Of a stretch of DNA of 64,000 bases, positions 61,733 to 64,000 are shown in pieces. A program made the translations under genes and the position numbers. Source of the stretch: Sulfuriflexus mobilis (lineage in GTDB: Bacteria; Pseudomonadota; Gammaproteobacteria; AKS1); NCBI RefSeq assembly GCF_003967195.1, contig NZ_AP018725.1:2848001-2912000 (forward strand). Reading direction: 5' to 3'. How positions within the stretch are numbered: position 1 is the stretch's first letter; each line of letters starts with the position of its first letter. The notes under the pieces are model-generated. The model worked only from the letters and a program-made list of their open reading frames with translations. It searched no databases and was not told the origin of the DNA.

Positions 61733-62809
61733 ATGACCGAACAACAGCTTAACAACGTCAATGTCCTTTCCCAGGACCTGCTGCCGACTCCGGCCGAGGT
61801 CAAGCGTGCCCTGCCGCTGACCGACAAGGCCGAGCAGACTGTGCTCGCCGGCCGCGAGGTCCTGCAACGCATCCTTGACCACAAGGACCATCGCCTGTTT
61901 GTCGTCGTTGGACCCTGCTCGATCCACGACCCGAAGGCCGCCTACGAATACGCCAAGCGCCTGAAGAGACTCGCCGATGAGGTCAGCGACACCCTCTACA
62001 TCGTCATGCGCGTGTACTTCGAGAAACCACGCACCACGGTCGGCTGGAAGGGGCTCATCAACGACCCCTACATGGATGATTCCTTCCATATCGAAAAGGG
62101 CCTGTACCAGGCACGTGAGATCCTGCTGCACCTGAACGAACTCGGCCTGCCGACGGCCACTGAGGCCCTCGACCCGATCACGCCACAGTACCTGTCGGAC
62201 CTGATCACCTGGTCAGCGATCGGCGCACGCACCACAGAGTCCCAGACCCACCGAGAAATGGCCAGTGGCCTGTCGACCCCGGTCGGTTTCAAGAACGGTA
62301 CCGATGGCAGCCTTGATGTTGCCATCAATGCCCTGCACTCGGTCTCGCAGCCGCATAATTTTCTCGGTATCAACCAGGATGGCCAGTGCACCGTGGTCAA
62401 GACCCGCGGCAATGCCTACGGCCATGTCGTGTTGCGCGGTGGCGGTGGCCTGCCCAATTATGATGCCGAGCACGTGGCCCACTGCGAGGCCGTACTCAAG
62501 GCCGATAATCTTCCCCTCAATATCACGATAGACTGCAGCCATGGCAATTCAAATAAAGACCCGGGTAACCAGGCCAAGGTCGTTGAGAATTGCGTACAAC
62601 AAATCCTTGCCGGCAACCAGTCCATCACCGGGCTCATGCTCGAGTCCAACCTTGGCTGGGGCAATCAGCCGATCCCAGCCGACCTCTCGCAGTTGCAATA
62701 CGGTGTCTCCGTTACCGATGCCTGCATCGACTGGGACACCACCGAGGCCCTGCTGCGCAAGACCCGCGAGCAGCTCAAAGACGTACTCGGCAAGCGTTAC
62801 AGCGTCTAA
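61733..62809 (+). CDS. aroG: 3-deoxy-7-phosphoheptulonate (DAHP) synthase, class I
   Basis: The first shikimate-pathway enzyme joins phosphoenolpyruvate and erythrose 4-phosphate. The 358-residue sequence shows VVGPCSIHDPKAAYEYAKRL near residue 60, RVYFEKPRTTVGWKGLINDP near residue 92, and metal and PEP ligand segments GARTTESQTHRE and IDCSHGNSNKDPGNQ near residue 266. This is the AroF/G/H type; which feedback specificity cannot be seen. It stands alone, with aroQ far away at 22.9 kb. Confidence 0.96.
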   Translation: MTEQQLNNVNVLSQDLLPTPAEVKRALPLTDKAEQTVLAGREVLQRILDHKDHRLFVVVGPCSIHDPKAAYEYAKRLKRLADEVSDTLYIVMRVYFEKPRTTVGWKGLINDPYMDDSFHIEKGLYQAREILLHLNELGLPTATEALDPITPQYLSDLITWSAIGARTTESQTHREMASGLSTPVGFKNGTDGSLDVAINALHSVSQPHNFLGINQDGQCTVVKTRGNAYGHVVLRGGGGLPNYDAEHVAHCEAVLKADNLPLNITIDCSHGNSNKDPGNQAKVVENCVQQILAGNQSITGLMLESNLGWGNQPIPADLSQLQYGVSVTDACIDWDTTEALLRKTREQLKDVLGKRYSV

Positions 62810-63023
62810 GCCCGTTTTACCCCCAGACTATTGATTTTACCGCCCTGCTGGGCGATGCTCGACTATGCCCCCTCGGAAGAGGCGTAGCGGATTTATAAAT
62901 CTTTTATTTGTACAGCGTCCCACTATTTTTTAAATAGCCGTTTCTAAATACAACAAAATATACTGCTACCCAACGGCCTGAATTAAAACGGGCATTTAGA
63001 CCCAATAACTATAATTATATTTT

Positions 63024-63425
63024 ATGAAAATAACGTATTTTTCACTCATCAGTGGTTTTGTTTTAGGTGCGGCTGGCTGGGCGATAGTCCCGCTTGTATC
63101 TGACAGGTTTGAACCTTTCGACAGTGACCTCGGATTCTATATGGGCCAATCCATGTTATCTGCCTTTGCCTTTTATTTTGGCTTCAAACACGGCCTGAAG
63201 CAGGTATTTATTTTTATTCTTGGCGCCTACATTAGCGCCAATGTTTATCCCTACGTGTTTGGCTCATCCGAATCGAGGGCGTGGGCCTATTTAGCCCTTA
63301 TAACAACACTGGCCTTATGTATACTCCCCATGTTATCGGGAATACTTGGAAAACTGATGCGTGCAGGAACAATCAAATATAAGCACTGGCTAAAAAATAC
63401 GGCTACCAAACGTCCGGCCTCATAG
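63024..63425 (+). CDS. small multi-pass membrane protein, function unknown
   Basis: This 133-residue protein has about four hydrophobic segments: SLISGFVLGAAGWAIVPLV, SMLSAFAFYFGFKHGLKQVF, VFIFILGAYISANVYPYVF and YLALITTLALCILPMLSGIL, and a basic C-terminus. No family is recognised. The ribosome site is weak. Confidence 0.65.
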   Translation: MKITYFSLISGFVLGAAGWAIVPLVSDRFEPFDSDLGFYMGQSMLSAFAFYFGFKHGLKQVFIFILGAYISANVYPYVFGSSESRAWAYLALITTLALCILPMLSGILGKLMRAGTIKYKHWLKNTATKRPAS

Positions 63426-63515
63426 CCGCGACGTAAAGATTCTTATAGGGATAGGACATATACTCTAGCCTATACTTACAGCTACTATCTTTTAACCGGC
63501 GAGGGGGAAAGTGAA

Positions 63516-63707
63516 ATGAATAAACGAAAAGTGCATGATGGCATCGCAGGTGCCGTAATAACTCTGGGGGTAGTACTGGGTCACTATATTGACCCCTTGT
63601 GGTTATGGGTTCCAGGCGTTCTGGGGCTTACATTATTGCAGAGTGCCTTCACGGGTTTTTGTCCGGTCTACTACACCCTGGATAAAATCGAACCTGAAAA
63701 CCAATAG
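63516..63707 (+). CDS. DUF2892 family small membrane protein
   Basis: This 63-residue protein shows DGIAGAVITLGVVLGHYIDP, LWVPGVLGLTLLQSAFTGFC and PVYYTLDKI, the DUF2892 pattern with two helices and the conserved GxxLLxSxxTGFCP. Such domains are often fused to rhodanese (YgaP) in other bacteria. GGGGAAAG lies just before the ATG. Confidence 0.88.
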   Translation: MNKRKVHDGIAGAVITLGVVLGHYIDPLWLWVPGVLGLTLLQSAFTGFCPVYYTLDKIEPENQ

Positions 63708-63780
63708 GCGCTGTGGCCTGACAAATCATCCCGGCCTATGCTGGAAAACCCTACGCCTTAGCGCCATAAAGTATTCGCTA

Positions 63781-64000
63781 ATGAAATTATTTATTACAAT
63801 ACTGGTTTTCCTGCTGACAATTTCCCAACTGGCCCTGGCATCAACTGGTGAGCCAAGGATTATAGCGTTTTCGAGTGGCGAGCTGAGCCTTCGCGGTGAA
63901 TTATTTCTGCCTGAGGGGAAAGGTCCCTTCCCCACAGTGCTTTACAATCATGGCAGCGCACCGAAGATGTTGAACAGTCAGACCAGTGCTGTCATTGCGC
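63781..64000 (+). CDS. exported alpha/beta hydrolase-like protein (5' part only)
   Basis: The frame runs from the ATG at 63781 through the right edge, so only about 73 residues are visible. A signal peptide (LFITILVFLLTISQLALA) is followed by LSLRGELFLPEGKGPFPTVLYNHGSAP, the N-terminal strand and oxyanion segment of a dienelactone hydrolase/acyl-peptidase-like alpha/beta hydrolase. The catalytic triad lies outside the window. Confidence 0.7.
   Translation, partial: MKLFITILVFLLTISQLALASTGEPRIIAFSSGELSLRGELFLPEGKGPFPTVLYNHGSAPKMLNSQTSAVIA

Overview
The window is a chromosomal segment of a gammaproteobacterium. The evidence is conserved gene order: glnE-ilvE-waaF-GT9-waaG-waaP as in Pseudomonas, accB-accC-prmA-dusB-fis-purH, purD, and groES-groEL behind a CIRCE element. 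A DsrC-type protein with both functional cysteines, an anti-sigma factor carrying a DsrE-like domain, and a membrane protein with a rhodanese module suggest sulfur-compound metabolism. That lifestyle is an inference. I saw no tRNA, rRNA, CRISPR array, prophage or intact insertion sequence.

Layout. 1-6.5 kb: minus-strand LPS inner-core operon (waaF, GT9 heptosyltransferase, waaG, waaP, a methyltransferase, two further LPS-kinase-like genes), mostly with overlapping stops and starts. 6.6-10.9 kb: zinc-finger protein, ilvE, glnE. 11-14.4 kb: pilU, a 740-base field of unusual hairpin repeats, and an outer-membrane porin. 14.7-16 kb: ECF sigma factor with an anti-sigma/DsrE fusion. 16.1-19 kb: groEL, groES and fxsA. 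19-22.4 kb: cutA, a DsbD with a duplicated N-terminal domain, and a TlpA-like lipoprotein. 22.9-30.5 kb: aroQ, accB, accC, prmA, a zinc-ribbon protein, dusB, fis, purH. 30.6-34 kb: hybrid histidine kinase with a solute-binding partner. 34.3-37.4 kb: purD and a di-heme oxidoreductase. 37.4-37.8 kb: second hairpin-repeat field. 37.8-44.2 kb: DUF427 protein, response regulator, SYLF lipoprotein-like protein, Rieske protein, YjbQ, and a 1348-residue cNMP-binding/rhodanese/coiled-coil/membrane/FGE-like protein. 44.7-50.8 kb: mlaC, HU-like protein, TerB-like protein, ferredoxin reductase, DsrC, small proteins, Sel1 protein, HAD hydrolase, dam. 51-58.1 kb: mltC, split class II ribonucleotide reductase nrdJab, hsp20, Do-type protease. 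58.1-60.5 kb: a graveyard with remnants of norQ/norD-type (cbbQ/cbbO-type) genes and a histidine kinase around a living methyltransferase. 60.6-64 kb: PstS-like protein, DAHP synthase, small membrane proteins and the start of an alpha/beta hydrolase.

The strongest leads are four. First, a dispersed two-hairpin repeat family whose stems change in sequence but keep base pairing, while the linker ATSATGAGTACCC stays fixed. Second, the 1348-residue transmembrane signalling-type protein and its tight operon. Third, the anti-sigma factor fused to a DsrE-like domain. Fourth, the decayed norQ/norD-type locus. Several other repeats with long terminal inverted arms look like miniature non-autonomous elements.
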